DNA of 64,000 bases from Bacillus sp. FJAT-29790 (GTDB lineage: Bacteria > Bacillota > Bacilli > Bacillales > Cytobacillaceae): assembly GCF_019039215.1 (NCBI RefSeq), contig NZ_JAHNZZ010000001.1, positions 147,515 through 211,514 on the forward strand. Reading direction: 5' to 3'. Under the pieces are notes generated by a model. It saw nothing but the letters and a program-made list of their open reading frames with translations. It had not been told where the DNA came from and made no database searches. The position numbers were made by a program, and so were the translations under genes. The stretch's first letter is position 1; each line of letters begins with the position of its first letter. Below, piece after piece: positions 25,514 to 33,934 of this stretch.

Positions 25514-26881
25514 ATGGAGAGTGTAGCAAGGAAGAACCAAGAAGTGATGACTGGTGAGATAGATACTACTTTAGAGGAATTTGGATATAAACAGGAGTTA
25601 AAACGGTCTCTAACCTTCTGGGATTTATTAATTTACGGCTTATGTTTAATGGTGCCGATTGCTCCATTCGCTATATATGGTTATGTGGCACAGGCTGCAA
25701 GTGGAATGGTTGCACTTGCCTACCTAATTGGAATGATTGGAATGATTTTTACAGCTTTAAGTTATGCACGAATGTCAGAAGCCTTCCCGATCGCTGGATC
25801 CGTTTATTCGTATGCTCAGCATGGGATTAACGAACTTGTTGGATTTTTTGCCGGATGGATTTTCCTTTTAGATTACATTTTTGTACCGACATTAATTTAT
25901 TTGGTTGCAGCGGCGGCTCTGAGTGGTGTTGTTCCAGGTGTTCCGATGGTTGCTTGGATCGTATTTTTTATTGCGATTAATACGGTTTTGAATATAGTTG
26001 GTGTAAAGATTACAACGACAGCGCTTAGAATTATATTATTTCTAACAATGGCTGTATTACTAATTTTTGTAATATTCGGAATTATGGCGGTTGCGAATGG
26101 TGTAAATGGCGCTGAGTTTTCAATTAAACCATTATATGATTCTGAACACTTTAGCATGGGCCTAGTAATGGGAGCTGTTTCAATTGCCGTCTTAAGCTTT
26201 TTAGGATTCGATGCTGTTTCTACACTTTCAGAGGAATCTAAGGGAGAAAGAAAAGCAATCGGAAAGGCAATTATTTTCTCTTTACTTGCGGTGGGGGCTT
26301 TATTCATTACACAAACTTGGATTGCTGCACTTATTTACCCCGATTTTAATGGGTTTTCAAATGTAGACACAGCCTTTTATGAAGTTGCAGGGTTAGCTGG
26401 TGGAGCTTGGTTAAAGTGGACGACTGCTGTAACTGTTGCGATCGCCTTCGGTGTTGCCGATGCCATGATCTTCCAAGCAGCAATATCACGTCTATTATTC
26501 AGCATGGCCAGGGATAAGAAATTACCATCATTTTTTGCAAAGGTACATCCAAAATATAAGACACCTTATACAAGCACCATAATTGTAGCGATTATTTCTT
26601 TAGTAGTTGCTACGCTATTTTCAACCCAGATGGATAACTTAACTTCAATCGTTAACTTTGGAGCCTTAACTGGATTTATGCTACTTCATATTTCAGTCAT
26701 TAATTATTTCATTCGTAAAAAGAAGAGTAAAGATTATCTAAATCATCTCTTTTTTCCTATTGTTGGATTGATTATTATTGGCTACGTATGGATTAGCTTA
26801 GCCCCGTTGGCCAAACTTATTGGCGGGATTTGGATTGTAATAGGTGCTGTGTATATGGCCTTTTTGAAACTTAAAAAATGA
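25514..26881 (+). CDS. APC-family amino acid/amine permease
   Basis: A 455-residue transporter with about twelve hydrophobic segments of the amino acid-polyamine-organocation superfamily. Seen: the N-terminal block LKRSLTFWDLLIYGLCLMVP, then IGMIFTALSYARMSEAFPIAGSVYSYAQ (helices 2-3), and SFLGFDAVSTLSEES in the middle, a substrate-gate region. The C-terminus is basic (KKKSKDYL). AAGGAGGGG precedes the ATG. It follows hyuAB in the same direction and probably imports their substrate or exports/imports a product. It is not close enough to a named family member to give a substrate. Confidence 0.88.
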   Translation: MESVARKNQEVMTGEIDTTLEEFGYKQELKRSLTFWDLLIYGLCLMVPIAPFAIYGYVAQAASGMVALAYLIGMIGMIFTALSYARMSEAFPIAGSVYSYAQHGINELVGFFAGWIFLLDYIFVPTLIYLVAAAALSGVVPGVPMVAWIVFFIAINTVLNIVGVKITTTALRIILFLTMAVLLIFVIFGIMAVANGVNGAEFSIKPLYDSEHFSMGLVMGAVSIAVLSFLGFDAVSTLSEESKGERKAIGKAIIFSLLAVGALFITQTWIAALIYPDFNGFSNVDTAFYEVAGLAGGAWLKWTTAVTVAIAFGVADAMIFQAAISRLLFSMARDKKLPSFFAKVHPKYKTPYTSTIIVAIISLVVATLFSTQMDNLTSIVNFGALTGFMLLHISVINYFIRKKKSKDYLNHLFFPIVGLIIIGYVWISLAPLAKLIGGIWIVIGAVYMAFLKLKK

Positions 26882-26917
26882 TAGAAAGATTACTATAAAC
26901 AACGGATAGTAAATTAA

Positions 26918-26950
26918 ATGAGCTTGGAGAAGTATTCCAAGCTCATTTTT
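26918..26950. terminator. Bidirectional terminator between convergent permease genes
   Basis: ATGAGCTTGGA and TCCAAGCTCAT form an 11-base perfect stem with a 7-base loop, followed by T residues. It separates the plus-strand APC permease from the minus-strand symporter. Confidence 0.8.
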
Positions 26951-27003
26951 GATGTGAATGTATTGGTGAATATTTTGCGATTTTGCTTGTGTATTAAGGT
27001 ATT

Positions 27004-28419
27004 TTACTGCTTTATACTTTCAGAATTCATACCGATTTTATTTTTTATTTCACGATTTGAAGTCATGTATGAAGTAACAACCATCACGATGAAACTAGTA
27101 GCTATGCCGTACACGATAGGATTTGTTGATGAAATGCCTTCAATAGCAAGACCAGCCAAGATAACAATTGTACTTGCAATAATGGAGTAAAAAGCGGCTC
27201 TAGCTGTCGCTCTCTTCCAGAAAAATCCGAAAATGACAGGGACGAATATACCACCTGACAATAATGAATAAGCAACATCTAGTGCGACTAGTACATCTTG
27301 AATCCATAAAGCGAATATCATCGTCAATATACCTACAACCGTTGTTACAATCCTTGAAATCATCAAATATTGTCGGTCGGAACAATCTTTATAGAAAAAT
27401 TGCTTAATAATATCGTTAGAAATTAAGGTGGAAGATGCAAGTAATGTGCCTGAAGCAGTAGACATTAAAGCCGATAAAACTGCTGCTACTACTAAACCTA
27501 ACACTCCAGTTGGCAGAATCGCGATTGCCATGCTAGCAAATGTATTTTGTGTTGCTCCTAGATTCGGCAAAACAATGAATGCACACATCCCGATTATGCT
27601 GGCAGCTACGCCGTAAAATATGCTGTAGATACCAGCTGCGAAAGTACCTGATCTTGCAATTTTAAGGCTTTTTGCGGTGGAAATACGTTGCCAAATATCC
27701 TGTGCCACAACCATACCAAGGGCGAATAATAAGAAGAATTGGAAAATTTGCCCTGCACCAATACCAGAAAGATCAAAGTGAGCATTCGGCAGATTTGTTT
27801 GCAAAGCTACCCAGCCCCCCGCATTTGAAAGACTCAGTGGTAGCATAATTAGAAAAATTCCGACCGTCATAATGACAAATTGAACAATATCTGTCATAGT
27901 AACCGACCACATTCCGCCGAGGATCGTATAAAATAATACAATACCTCCCCCGACGAGCATGGATACTTTTAAATCCCAGCCAAGTATTACATTTAAAATC
28001 GTTCCCATCCCAATAACTTGTGTAACAGACACCATCATAGCGTAAACAGCTGCAACCAGTGCACTCACGAGCCCTGCTTCTACACTGAATCGTTTGCTGA
28101 GGTACTCACTGATTGTCATTACGTTTTCGTTCGAAATGCGCTTAGCAAGAAAAATACCAAGCAGCATAATGCCTAATCCTAGCATTACGACGAGCCACAT
28201 ACCTGAAATACCAAATTCATAGCCAAGCTTTGTTGTACCGATTGTTGATGCCCCCCCAAGAATAACGGCACCAAGACAGCCAAAGTACATGAAAAATCCT
28301 AAATTTCTACCTGCCAGCACGTAGTCTTCCGACGTTTTAGCTTTTCTTGAACCAATAATGCCAACAACAACTAGCATCAAAAAGTAACCTATCATGATAA
28401 CGACATCAAGAGTATTCAT
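27004..28419 (-). CDS. Sodium:solute symporter (SSS family)
   Basis: A 471-residue membrane transporter with about thirteen hydrophobic segments. The family pattern is clear: GRNLGFFMYFGCLGAVILGGASTIGTTKLGYEFGISGMWL early on, ISEYLSKRFSVEAGL, and LGGMWSVTMTDIVQFVIMTVG. These conserved regions form the sodium and substrate sites in PutP and vSGLT relatives. It starts 27 bases after the agmatinase-like gene with GGGGGAAG upstream, so the two are co-transcribed. It likely imports the guanidino compound or amine used by that hydrolase. Specificity is inferred only from this pairing. Confidence 0.9.
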   Translation of the reverse strand: MNTLDVVIMIGYFLMLVVVGIIGSRKAKTSEDYVLAGRNLGFFMYFGCLGAVILGGASTIGTTKLGYEFGISGMWLVVMLGLGIMLLGIFLAKRISNENVMTISEYLSKRFSVEAGLVSALVAAVYAMMVSVTQVIGMGTILNVILGWDLKVSMLVGGGIVLFYTILGGMWSVTMTDIVQFVIMTVGIFLIMLPLSLSNAGGWVALQTNLPNAHFDLSGIGAGQIFQFFLLFALGMVVAQDIWQRISTAKSLKIARSGTFAAGIYSIFYGVAASIIGMCAFIVLPNLGATQNTFASMAIAILPTGVLGLVVAAVLSALMSTASGTLLASSTLISNDIIKQFFYKDCSDRQYLMISRIVTTVVGILTMIFALWIQDVLVALDVAYSLLSGGIFVPVIFGFFWKRATARAAFYSIIASTIVILAGLAIEGISSTNPIVYGIATSFIVMVVTSYMTSNREIKNKIGMNSESIKQ

Positions 28420-28445
28420 TTACTTCCCCCTTCTTCTAAATTTAT

Positions 28446-29432
28446 TTACCCTCTTGTTAATTCTTGCTCCTGCAGACTACTAACTTTTCCAAGTTGACGA
28501 CGCTTTTTCAAAGCAGTCAAAGTAATCATTTCATATATAACGGAAGAAGCGAGAACAGCTGTAATTTCATTTGCATCATAAGTTGGCAGTACTTCTACGA
28601 GATCAAACCCAACTACATTCAACCCATCAAGTCCCCTTACATACTCCAACGCTTCATAACTTGTTGGTCCCCCTACTTCAGGCGTCCCTGTTCCTGGTGC
28701 ATATGCCGGATCGACAAAATCAATATCGTAAGAAACAAAAACTGGTCGATCTTTTGCCCGCTCATGAATGCGCTCCATCACTTTTTCAAAACCAATTTTT
28801 CGGGCTTCTTTCATGGGGATGACTTCAAATCCTAATTTTCGTGCATCTTCAATATCATCTGGGCTGTACAGTGGCCCTCTCATTCCAACTTGAATGGAGT
28901 GATCGACATCGATTAACCCTTCTTCGACGGCACGGCGGAAAGGAGTCCCATGCATGTACTTTTCACCATAATAGTTATCCCATGTGTCGCCGTGTGAATC
29001 AAAATGTACTAAAGAAACAGGTCCGTATTTTTTGTGAAAAGCCCGCAAGTTCCCCAGGGAAATGGAGTGATCCCCACCCATAATGACAGGTGTAATATCC
29101 TTTTCTAGAAGGGGTTCTAATCCTTTCACAATATTGTCGTACGTACGGTGAATGTTTCCGGGGATAACGTCAATATCACCATAATCAACACCGGAACAGT
29201 ATTCAAAAATATTAATGTCCATGTCAGGGTTATACGGACGAAGCAGAACAGAAAAATCACGGATATGCTGTGGGCCAAGCCGCTGTCCTGTCCGGTTAGA
29301 TGCGGCTGTGTCAAAAGGTACTCCAAGAACAACAAAGTCTACATTGTCAGTCGTTTGGATTTGTTCTAATCTCATGAATGTGCGTACCCCGCAAAAACGC
29401 GGAGATTTAGATGAATCTTTTGGTTGATACAT
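28446..29432 (-). CDS. Ureohydrolase of the agmatinase/guanidinobutyrase family
   Basis: A 328-residue binuclear metal hydrolase (Mn or Ni) that releases urea from a guanidino compound. All ligands are visible: His122 in GGDHS, Asp145, His147 and Asp149 in HFDSHGDT, and Asp236 and Asp238 in SYDIDFVDP. The segment HGTPFRRAVEEGLI is typical of the guanidinobutyrase and guanidinopropionase branch as well as agmatinases. It is longer than Bacillus SpeB (about 290), with an extended N-terminus. AGGAGG precedes the ATG. A consensus sigma-54 promoter precedes it, so it is inducible catabolism rather than constitutive putrescine synthesis. If 4-guanidinobutyrate is the substrate, the product GABA could feed the GabD-like enzyme at 11528. 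Confidence 0.88.
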   Translation of the reverse strand: MYQPKDSSKSPRFCGVRTFMRLEQIQTTDNVDFVVLGVPFDTAASNRTGQRLGPQHIRDFSVLLRPYNPDMDINIFEYCSGVDYGDIDVIPGNIHRTYDNIVKGLEPLLEKDITPVIMGGDHSISLGNLRAFHKKYGPVSLVHFDSHGDTWDNYYGEKYMHGTPFRRAVEEGLIDVDHSIQVGMRGPLYSPDDIEDARKLGFEVIPMKEARKIGFEKVMERIHERAKDRPVFVSYDIDFVDPAYAPGTGTPEVGGPTSYEALEYVRGLDGLNVVGFDLVEVLPTYDANEITAVLASSVIYEMITLTALKKRRQLGKVSSLQEQELTRG

Positions 29433-29481
29433 ATAAATTTCCTCCTATGTAAATGAAATATAAATATTTTTTTATAATTAT

Positions 29482-29498
29482 TGCAAAAATTGTGCCAA
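29482..29498 (-). promoter_or_regulatory. Consensus sigma-54 promoter of the ureohydrolase-symporter operon
   Basis: On the minus strand the sequence is TTGGCACAATTTTTGCA, a full match to TTGGCAC-N5-TTGCA with 10 bases between GG and GC. It is about 50 bases upstream of the ureohydrolase start. Confidence 0.92.
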
Positions 29499-29541
29499 CT
29501 CGTTTTGACACAGAAATGCCATTTTTTTAAAAAATCCAATT

Positions 29542-29580
29542 CATTTTTGCATGAAAAGGAGGAATTTTAATGCAAAAATG
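29542..29580 (-). promoter_or_regulatory. Inverted repeat, probable enhancer for the second sigma-54 activator
   Basis: CATTTTTGCAT (29542-29552) and ATGCAAAAATG (29570-29580) are perfect 11-base inverted arms, centres 28 bp apart. They lie 44-90 bp upstream of the sigma-54 promoter and just downstream of the activator gene. The sequence differs from the GATGC-N6-GCATC sites, in line with a different activator. Confidence 0.65.
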
Positions 29581-29593
29581 ACTCATCATGCAA

Positions 29594-30991
29594 TTATGAA
29601 TTAATTTTATACTTATGTAGCTTCCTAACTACGCTTGATTGACTAATGCCCAGATATTCTGCCATTTCGTATGTTGTTTTATATTGTCTATAGGCTCTTT
29701 TCAACCAGCGCATCTCCACTTCCACTAAAGCTTCTTGCAAATTCATTCCCTTTTCCGTCAATTTTTCCATCGTACCTTCATGCTTATTTATATGTGAGTT
29801 GAGTGCTGTGTAAAAAGGAAGAGAGTGTGGATAAATAATCCGGCTCTCTGTTGTGACGACAAGCCGCTCCACTAAGTTTTCTAATTCCCGTACATTCCCG
29901 GGCCATTCATAAAGAAGCAATTCATTAATAGTTGTTACATGAAACACCTTATCTGTAATATACTTCTTGTTGAATTTTTTTAAAAAATAATCACTTAGCA
30001 TTAGCACATCATCATTTCGTTCTCTTAATGGCGGAATGGTAATTGGAACTACATTAAGGCGATAAAAAAGATCTTGTCGAAATTTGCCATCCTTCACCAT
30101 TTCCTCTAAATTTTGATTGGTGGAAGCAATAAGGCGAAAATCGATGCTTTTCGAACGGGTGCTGCCAATTCTCATCACTTTTTTTTCCTGAATGACTTTT
30201 AAAAGCTTTGCCTGAAGTGCGAGTGGCAGTTCTCCTACTTCATCAAGAAAAAGAGTGCCTCCATTAGCAAGTTCAATTAATCCTGGTTTGCCTTCTTTGT
30301 TGGCTCCAGTAAACGCACCGCTTTCATAGCCAAACATTTCTGATTCGAAAAGTGTTTCCGGAATCGCCCCGCAATTTACTTCAATAAACACTTCATGCTG
30401 TCTCTGACTGCCGCCATGAACGGCACGGGCGAAGACGTTTTTTCCGACTCCCGATTCACCCAGAAAAACAACTGTGGCATCTGACTTTGCTACACGCTGA
30501 ATAAGTTGCCATGCATGCCGAATCTCTTTACTCTTCAGCACCACTTCATCAAAATTCTGCTCCTTTTCTCTCAAATCTTTGATCTCAGATTGGTAATACT
30601 CCATTTTTGTTCTTAGTTCTTCGTAATCTACCTTCAAGTTCTCAATTTCCGTTAAATCATGTGAAAAGCTAATAACACGAATCATTTCCCCATTTTCGTC
30701 AAATAAAGGTAAAGCAGTTGCCATCACAATGCGACCAGTTGATGTGTATTGCATCAATTGTACTTTTTTGCGACTGCTCAGCACTTTTTTCGTGATTGAT
30801 GGTGAAAAAATATTTCTCCGTTCCAATTCATCAACCGTTAATCCAATCAAATCATCTGCACTCATCCCGTAAATGGTTAAACAACTTGGACTCGCCTGAA
30901 GTACCTTTCCACACCCATCCGTAATAACAATATTATTGACATCTAAAATGGCCATTAACTCCAAATCGCGAATATCTTCCTTGTTCTTCAT
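29594..30991 (-). CDS. Sigma-54-dependent transcriptional activator (PAS/AAA+/HTH, RocR-like)
   Basis: A 465-residue enhancer-binding protein. A PAS domain (about 10-115: ILDVNNIVITDGCGKVLQAS) is followed by a coiled coil (about 118-150). The AAA+ domain has Walker A GESGVGK (178-184) and a canonical sigma-54 contact loop GAFTGA (225-230). A Fis-type HTH closes it (TTYEMAEYLGISQSSVVRKL). It lies just upstream of, and co-directional with, the ureohydrolase and symporter genes, whose promoter is a consensus sigma-54 site. It is likely their activator, sensing a guanidino compound or amine through the PAS domain. In B. subtilis, RocR plays the same kind of role for arginine catabolism. Confidence 0.92.
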   Translation of the reverse strand: MKNKEDIRDLELMAILDVNNIVITDGCGKVLQASPSCLTIYGMSADDLIGLTVDELERRNIFSPSITKKVLSSRKKVQLMQYTSTGRIVMATALPLFDENGEMIRVISFSHDLTEIENLKVDYEELRTKMEYYQSEIKDLREKEQNFDEVVLKSKEIRHAWQLIQRVAKSDATVVFLGESGVGKNVFARAVHGGSQRQHEVFIEVNCGAIPETLFESEMFGYESGAFTGANKEGKPGLIELANGGTLFLDEVGELPLALQAKLLKVIQEKKVMRIGSTRSKSIDFRLIASTNQNLEEMVKDGKFRQDLFYRLNVVPITIPPLRERNDDVLMLSDYFLKKFNKKYITDKVFHVTTINELLLYEWPGNVRELENLVERLVVTTESRIIYPHSLPFYTALNSHINKHEGTMEKLTEKGMNLQEALVEVEMRWLKRAYRQYKTTYEMAEYLGISQSSVVRKLHKYKINS

Positions 30992-31282
30992 GAACTTCCA
31001 CTCCTTAGATTTTAGAATATTCTTTCTATTAATATAGCATAATTAAGTAGGCGGTATCAGCGCCTGTCTGTTGATATGGAGGAATATACTAGTTCAAAAA
31101 GTGCGGTCTTATGTTTAAATAACCATACTTAATAGAACAAACAATTTAGCGACCAATTATACAAAAGACATTCAATTCTAGAAGATCCTTTTAAGTGAAA
31201 AAAACAATTAATACAAACAGAAAGGAATAATAATTCTATAGAGTCAGGTCCCTAAAAACGAATGTATATACTCGGAAATAAA
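30992..31282. other. Intergenic stretch, no gene
   Basis: About 290 bases of AT-rich sequence between the activator start and the sspH terminator. It should contain the promoter of the activator gene, but no convincing -35/-10 pair or conserved structure was recognised. Confidence 0.5.
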
Positions 31283-31313
31283 TTAGCCACCCTTTTTATT
31301 TAAGAGTGGCCAA
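31283..31313 (-). terminator. Terminator of sspH
   Basis: On the minus strand TTGGCCACTCTT pairs with AAGGGTGGCTAA (two G-U pairs), followed by TTTATTT. It begins directly after the sspH stop codon. Confidence 0.75.
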
Positions 31314-31317
31314 TTTA

Positions 31318-31497
31318 TTAATCTTCTTCTAGCTCTGAGATTTCCACATTTGATCTTTCCTCAAGAGGACCCCGTAAATGGACTGTTGCCGTTCTGCCAT
31401 CTTCATTTAATTGATCGATCCAAACAGAAGTACCATTGTATTTTACGTCTATTTCCGCTGGTGAAGAAAGAATTTGTTTCACTCGATTCACATCCAT
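31318..31497 (-). CDS. sspH: H-type small acid-soluble spore protein
   Basis: A 59-residue SspH-family spore protein of the forespore. The pattern MDVNRVKQILSSPAEIDVKY, a tryptophan-containing middle (VWIDQLNED) and an acidic end (EISELEED) match the family, and the length equals that of B. subtilis SspH. The ATG at 31497 is used because AGGAG ends 8 bases upstream; the GTG at 31506 overlaps that site. H-type SASPs are minor core proteins, usually made under sigma-F or sigma-G. I could not identify the promoter with confidence. It stands alone between catabolic and transport genes. Confidence 0.85.
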   Translation of the reverse strand: MDVNRVKQILSSPAEIDVKYNGTSVWIDQLNEDGRTATVHLRGPLEERSNVEISELEED

Positions 31498-31710
31498 GCG
31501 ATTCACTCCTTGTCATTTGTCATTATATTTTTTGAAAGAAGGTAAATTTTATGCTCGAAATTTAATAAATGCCAATAATCCCCCTACTGGAGTAATTCCT
31601 ATCTGAAAATACCAACTACAATTGTTCTAAATTACCCGCTGCTCCTTTCAGAAACCTACCACTTTCCCACAATATTTTATATTAGAGAAGATAAAGATCA
31701 TTTCCTTTGA

Positions 31711-32123
31711 AGTGCCAGATTCGAATTCTATGCGTTTGATTTAAGTGCCTTCATGGTACATTGGAGAAAATATTCGCAGAAAGTTAATGTTCAAAAACCA
31801 TCAAGAACTACCATGGCTGAAGATGCTTCTGCCGCTGATTATCGGAAGAAAAATCAGGACAGCGAACTATTGGCTGAATTGTAGGAATGAGCGATGAACG
31901 TCGAACAAGTAAGAGGATAGAAAAACATCTATGTAATCAACCTTAATCCATTCAAGTATAAGGTACCATTCAAAGTGATCGATCCAAACGTGTCATATGA
32001 TACGATATTGGTTCGAATTTTTTATTTTTTGGTTATCCTAAAAGAGAAGCCGGAAACGAACCGGGCGTTTATGTTCCCGTAAGTCTGTATAAACATTGGG
32101 ATGAATTGCCTAAAAAAAACTGA
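31711..32123 (+). pseudogene. Degenerate coding-like stretch, unrecognised
   Basis: The 670-base gap between sspH and niaP holds broken open frames. One runs 31711-31884 and contains MVHWRKYSQKVN and AEDASAADYRKKNQDSELLAEL. After stops and frame changes a second piece ends at 32123 with REAGNEPGVYVPVSLYKHWD and PKKN. Codon-like composition suggests the remains of one or two genes, but I do not recognise the family. No intact start or ribosome binding site was found. It may have lost function by frameshifts. Confidence is low. Confidence 0.3.
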
Positions 32124-32141
32124 CGTTTAATAAAAATCTCC

Positions 32142-32170
32142 TTGTTTTTTCTACTGTATCCGTCTATAGT
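32142..32170 (+). promoter_or_regulatory. Sigma-A-type promoter of niaP
   Basis: TTGTTT (32142-32147), a 17-base spacer and TATAGT (32165-32170). The expected transcription start, near 32177, lies just before the palindrome at 32188. Confidence 0.55.
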
Positions 32171-32187
32171 AAACTAGTAATGACAAC

Positions 32188-32197
32188 TGTCAAGACA
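32188..32197 (+). promoter_or_regulatory. Palindrome in the niaP leader, possible NiaR operator
   Basis: TGTC-AA-GACA is a perfect 4-2-4 dyad inside TGACAACTGTCAAGACA, lying just downstream of the predicted transcription start and before the ribosome binding site. NiaR (YrxA) is known to repress niacin genes in Bacillus through TGTC...GACA-containing sites. Assignment is inferred from position and gene identity. Confidence 0.4.
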
Positions 32198-32212
32198 ATG
32201 GAGGTAAACACC

Positions 32213-33412
32213 GTGGCAGAAAAAACAATTTCTCAGAAAAAGCTGCTTGGCATCGCAGGGCTCGGTTGGATGTTCGATGCAATGGATGTCGGCATGCTTT
32301 CGTTTATTATCGTAGCACTTAAAGCGGATTGGGGTTTGACACCGGAACAGATGGGCTGGATCGGCAGTGTTAACTCAATCGGGATGGCCGTTGGTGCGCT
32401 CTTTTTTGGGTTGTGGGCAGATCGAATTGGCAGAAAGAATATTTTTATTATTACATTGCTCTTGTTTTCACTTGCAAGCGGATTTTCTGCATTGACAACA
32501 ACACTTGCTGCATTTCTTATATTGCGCTTCTTCGTCGGTATGGGGCTAGGTGGGGAATTGCCTGTCGCCTCTACACTCGTTTCGGAAAGTGTGCCTGCTA
32601 AAGAACGCGGACGCGTTGTAGTTCTACTTGAAAGCTTTTGGGCGTTTGGCTGGTTGATTGCTGCACTTATTTCATACTTTGTGATTCCATCATTTGGCTG
32701 GCAAATCGCACTTATACTTAGTGCACTTCCTGCTTTTTATGCAATTTACTTGCGTCTTAACCTGCCGGATTCACCGGCGTTTTCACCAAAGAAAGTAGAA
32801 AAACGAACGATTGGACAAAACGTGCGTGAAGTCTGGTCGAAAAAATATTCCCGCTCCACCTTCGTACTTTGGATAGTCTGGTTCACTGTCGTTTTTTCGT
32901 ATTACGGAATGTTCTTATGGCTGCCGAGTGTCATGGTCATGAAAGGGTTCAGTATGATCCAAAGTTTCGAATATGTGCTGATCATGACTCTTGCTCAGCT
33001 CCCAGGTTATTTTACCGCTGCGTGGCTTATTGAACGAATGGGACGAAAATTTGTGCTTGTCACCTATTTACTAGGTACCGCTGGTTCGGCACTTGTATTC
33101 GGGAACGCCGAAACGACTGCTGTACTTATCGGCTCCGGCATTTTATTGTCGTTCTTCAACCTCGGAGCATGGGGTGCGTTGTATGCTTACACACCTGAAC
33201 AATATCCAGCCGTTATCCGCGGAACTGGCGCCGGAATGGCTGCATCCATCGGAAGGGTAGGAGGTATCCTTGGACCACTTCTCGTTGGCTCACTTGTTGC
33301 TGCAGGTTATTCAATTGGTTTCATTTTTGGTCTATTTTGTGCGAGCATTGTTGTCGGTGTTATCACACTTGCTTTCTTAGGCAGGGAAACACGTCAAATC
33401 GAACTCACATAG
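32213..33412 (+). CDS. niaP: Niacin permease NiaP (MFS)
   Basis: A 399-residue MFS transporter of nicotinate. The sequence follows B. subtilis NiaP/YceI along its length, for example KLLGIAGLGWMFDAMDVG, FVGMGLGGELPVASTLVSE, MFLWLPSVMVMKGFSMIQSF and LLSFFNLGAWGALYAYTPEQYP. The GTG at 32213 is chosen since GGAGG lies 8 bases upstream and it gives the usual length of about 400. An upstream ATG (32180) would include the promoter-proximal palindrome. It imports niacin for NAD salvage. A good terminator follows. The gene is richer in GC than the adjacent DNA. Confidence 0.92.
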   Translation: MAEKTISQKKLLGIAGLGWMFDAMDVGMLSFIIVALKADWGLTPEQMGWIGSVNSIGMAVGALFFGLWADRIGRKNIFIITLLLFSLASGFSALTTTLAAFLILRFFVGMGLGGELPVASTLVSESVPAKERGRVVVLLESFWAFGWLIAALISYFVIPSFGWQIALILSALPAFYAIYLRLNLPDSPAFSPKKVEKRTIGQNVREVWSKKYSRSTFVLWIVWFTVVFSYYGMFLWLPSVMVMKGFSMIQSFEYVLIMTLAQLPGYFTAAWLIERMGRKFVLVTYLLGTAGSALVFGNAETTAVLIGSGILLSFFNLGAWGALYAYTPEQYPAVIRGTGAGMAASIGRVGGILGPLLVGSLVAAGYSIGFIFGLFCASIVVGVITLAFLGRETRQIELT

Positions 33413-33413
33413 A

Positions 33414-33600
33414 AAAGAAAGACAGCTCAGAAAGCGGTACTGCCCGCTTACTGAGCTTTTTTTACGCATTTTTTGATGCTAACTGCTCACTGTTTGTTTT
33501 AGATAAATACATGAAAAATCATAACCCCCAAAAACACAAATGCCATTATATAATGAAATCTTCTTCTTTTTCCCGAGGCTTTCCATCTTCGCAATAATCC
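33414..33600 (+). repeat. Terminator-containing repeat, copy A
   Basis: This segment after niaP resembles 36206-36375 after the amino acid ABC operon. Shared parts, in order, are a terminator built on AGCTCA/TGGGCTTTT-like arms, then ATAAATACATG, an AAATG-CATTA-TATAA block, ATCTTCT, and CG-AAGGCTTT/CGAGGCTTT. The copies are diverged but collinear over roughly 170 bases. Confidence 0.45.
33424..33463 (+). terminator. Terminator of niaP
   Basis: AGCTCAG...AGCGG pairs with CCGCT...CTGAGCT, followed by seven T. It lies 12 bases after the niaP stop. Confidence 0.85.
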
Positions 33601-33934
33601 GCTGAATAACAGAATGGTCAGGATACCGGTCGGGCATTGAGACCCTTAACGAAAAGACTCACTTTATGAGTCCGATACCGGGCAATAATGAATATATTTT
33701 TATATTGCTTAATCTATAAAAGTAAATTTTTAAAAATCGTTTCAAAATTTCAAATTAATAGAGTATAATTAACTTAAATAAAGGAATTTATGCAATAATT
33801 TAAAAAATGAGAAGTATTTCCTGCATCTTAGTAAAAGGCAATGGATACTCTTGTCTGGTAAGAAAATCTTTACAAGTCTGCTAGATTAGGAAGCTTCATC
33901 AAGTAACAAAAATTAGAAAAAGAGGGGTATCAAT
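33601..33934. other. Intergenic region upstream of the amino acid ABC operon
   Basis: No gene seen. It has an imperfect direct repeat (GGATACCGGTCGGGCA near 33620 and CGATACCGGGCA near 33673) around the dyad GACTCA-N5-TGAGTC (33656-33672). These could be an operator for the RpiR regulator encoded downstream, but this is speculative. Confidence 0.3.

Noticed and set aside
28464..29427. Several plus-strand frames opposite the ureohydrolase gene
   Set aside because: They are antisense to a gene with complete metal-binding motifs and lack ribosome binding sites.
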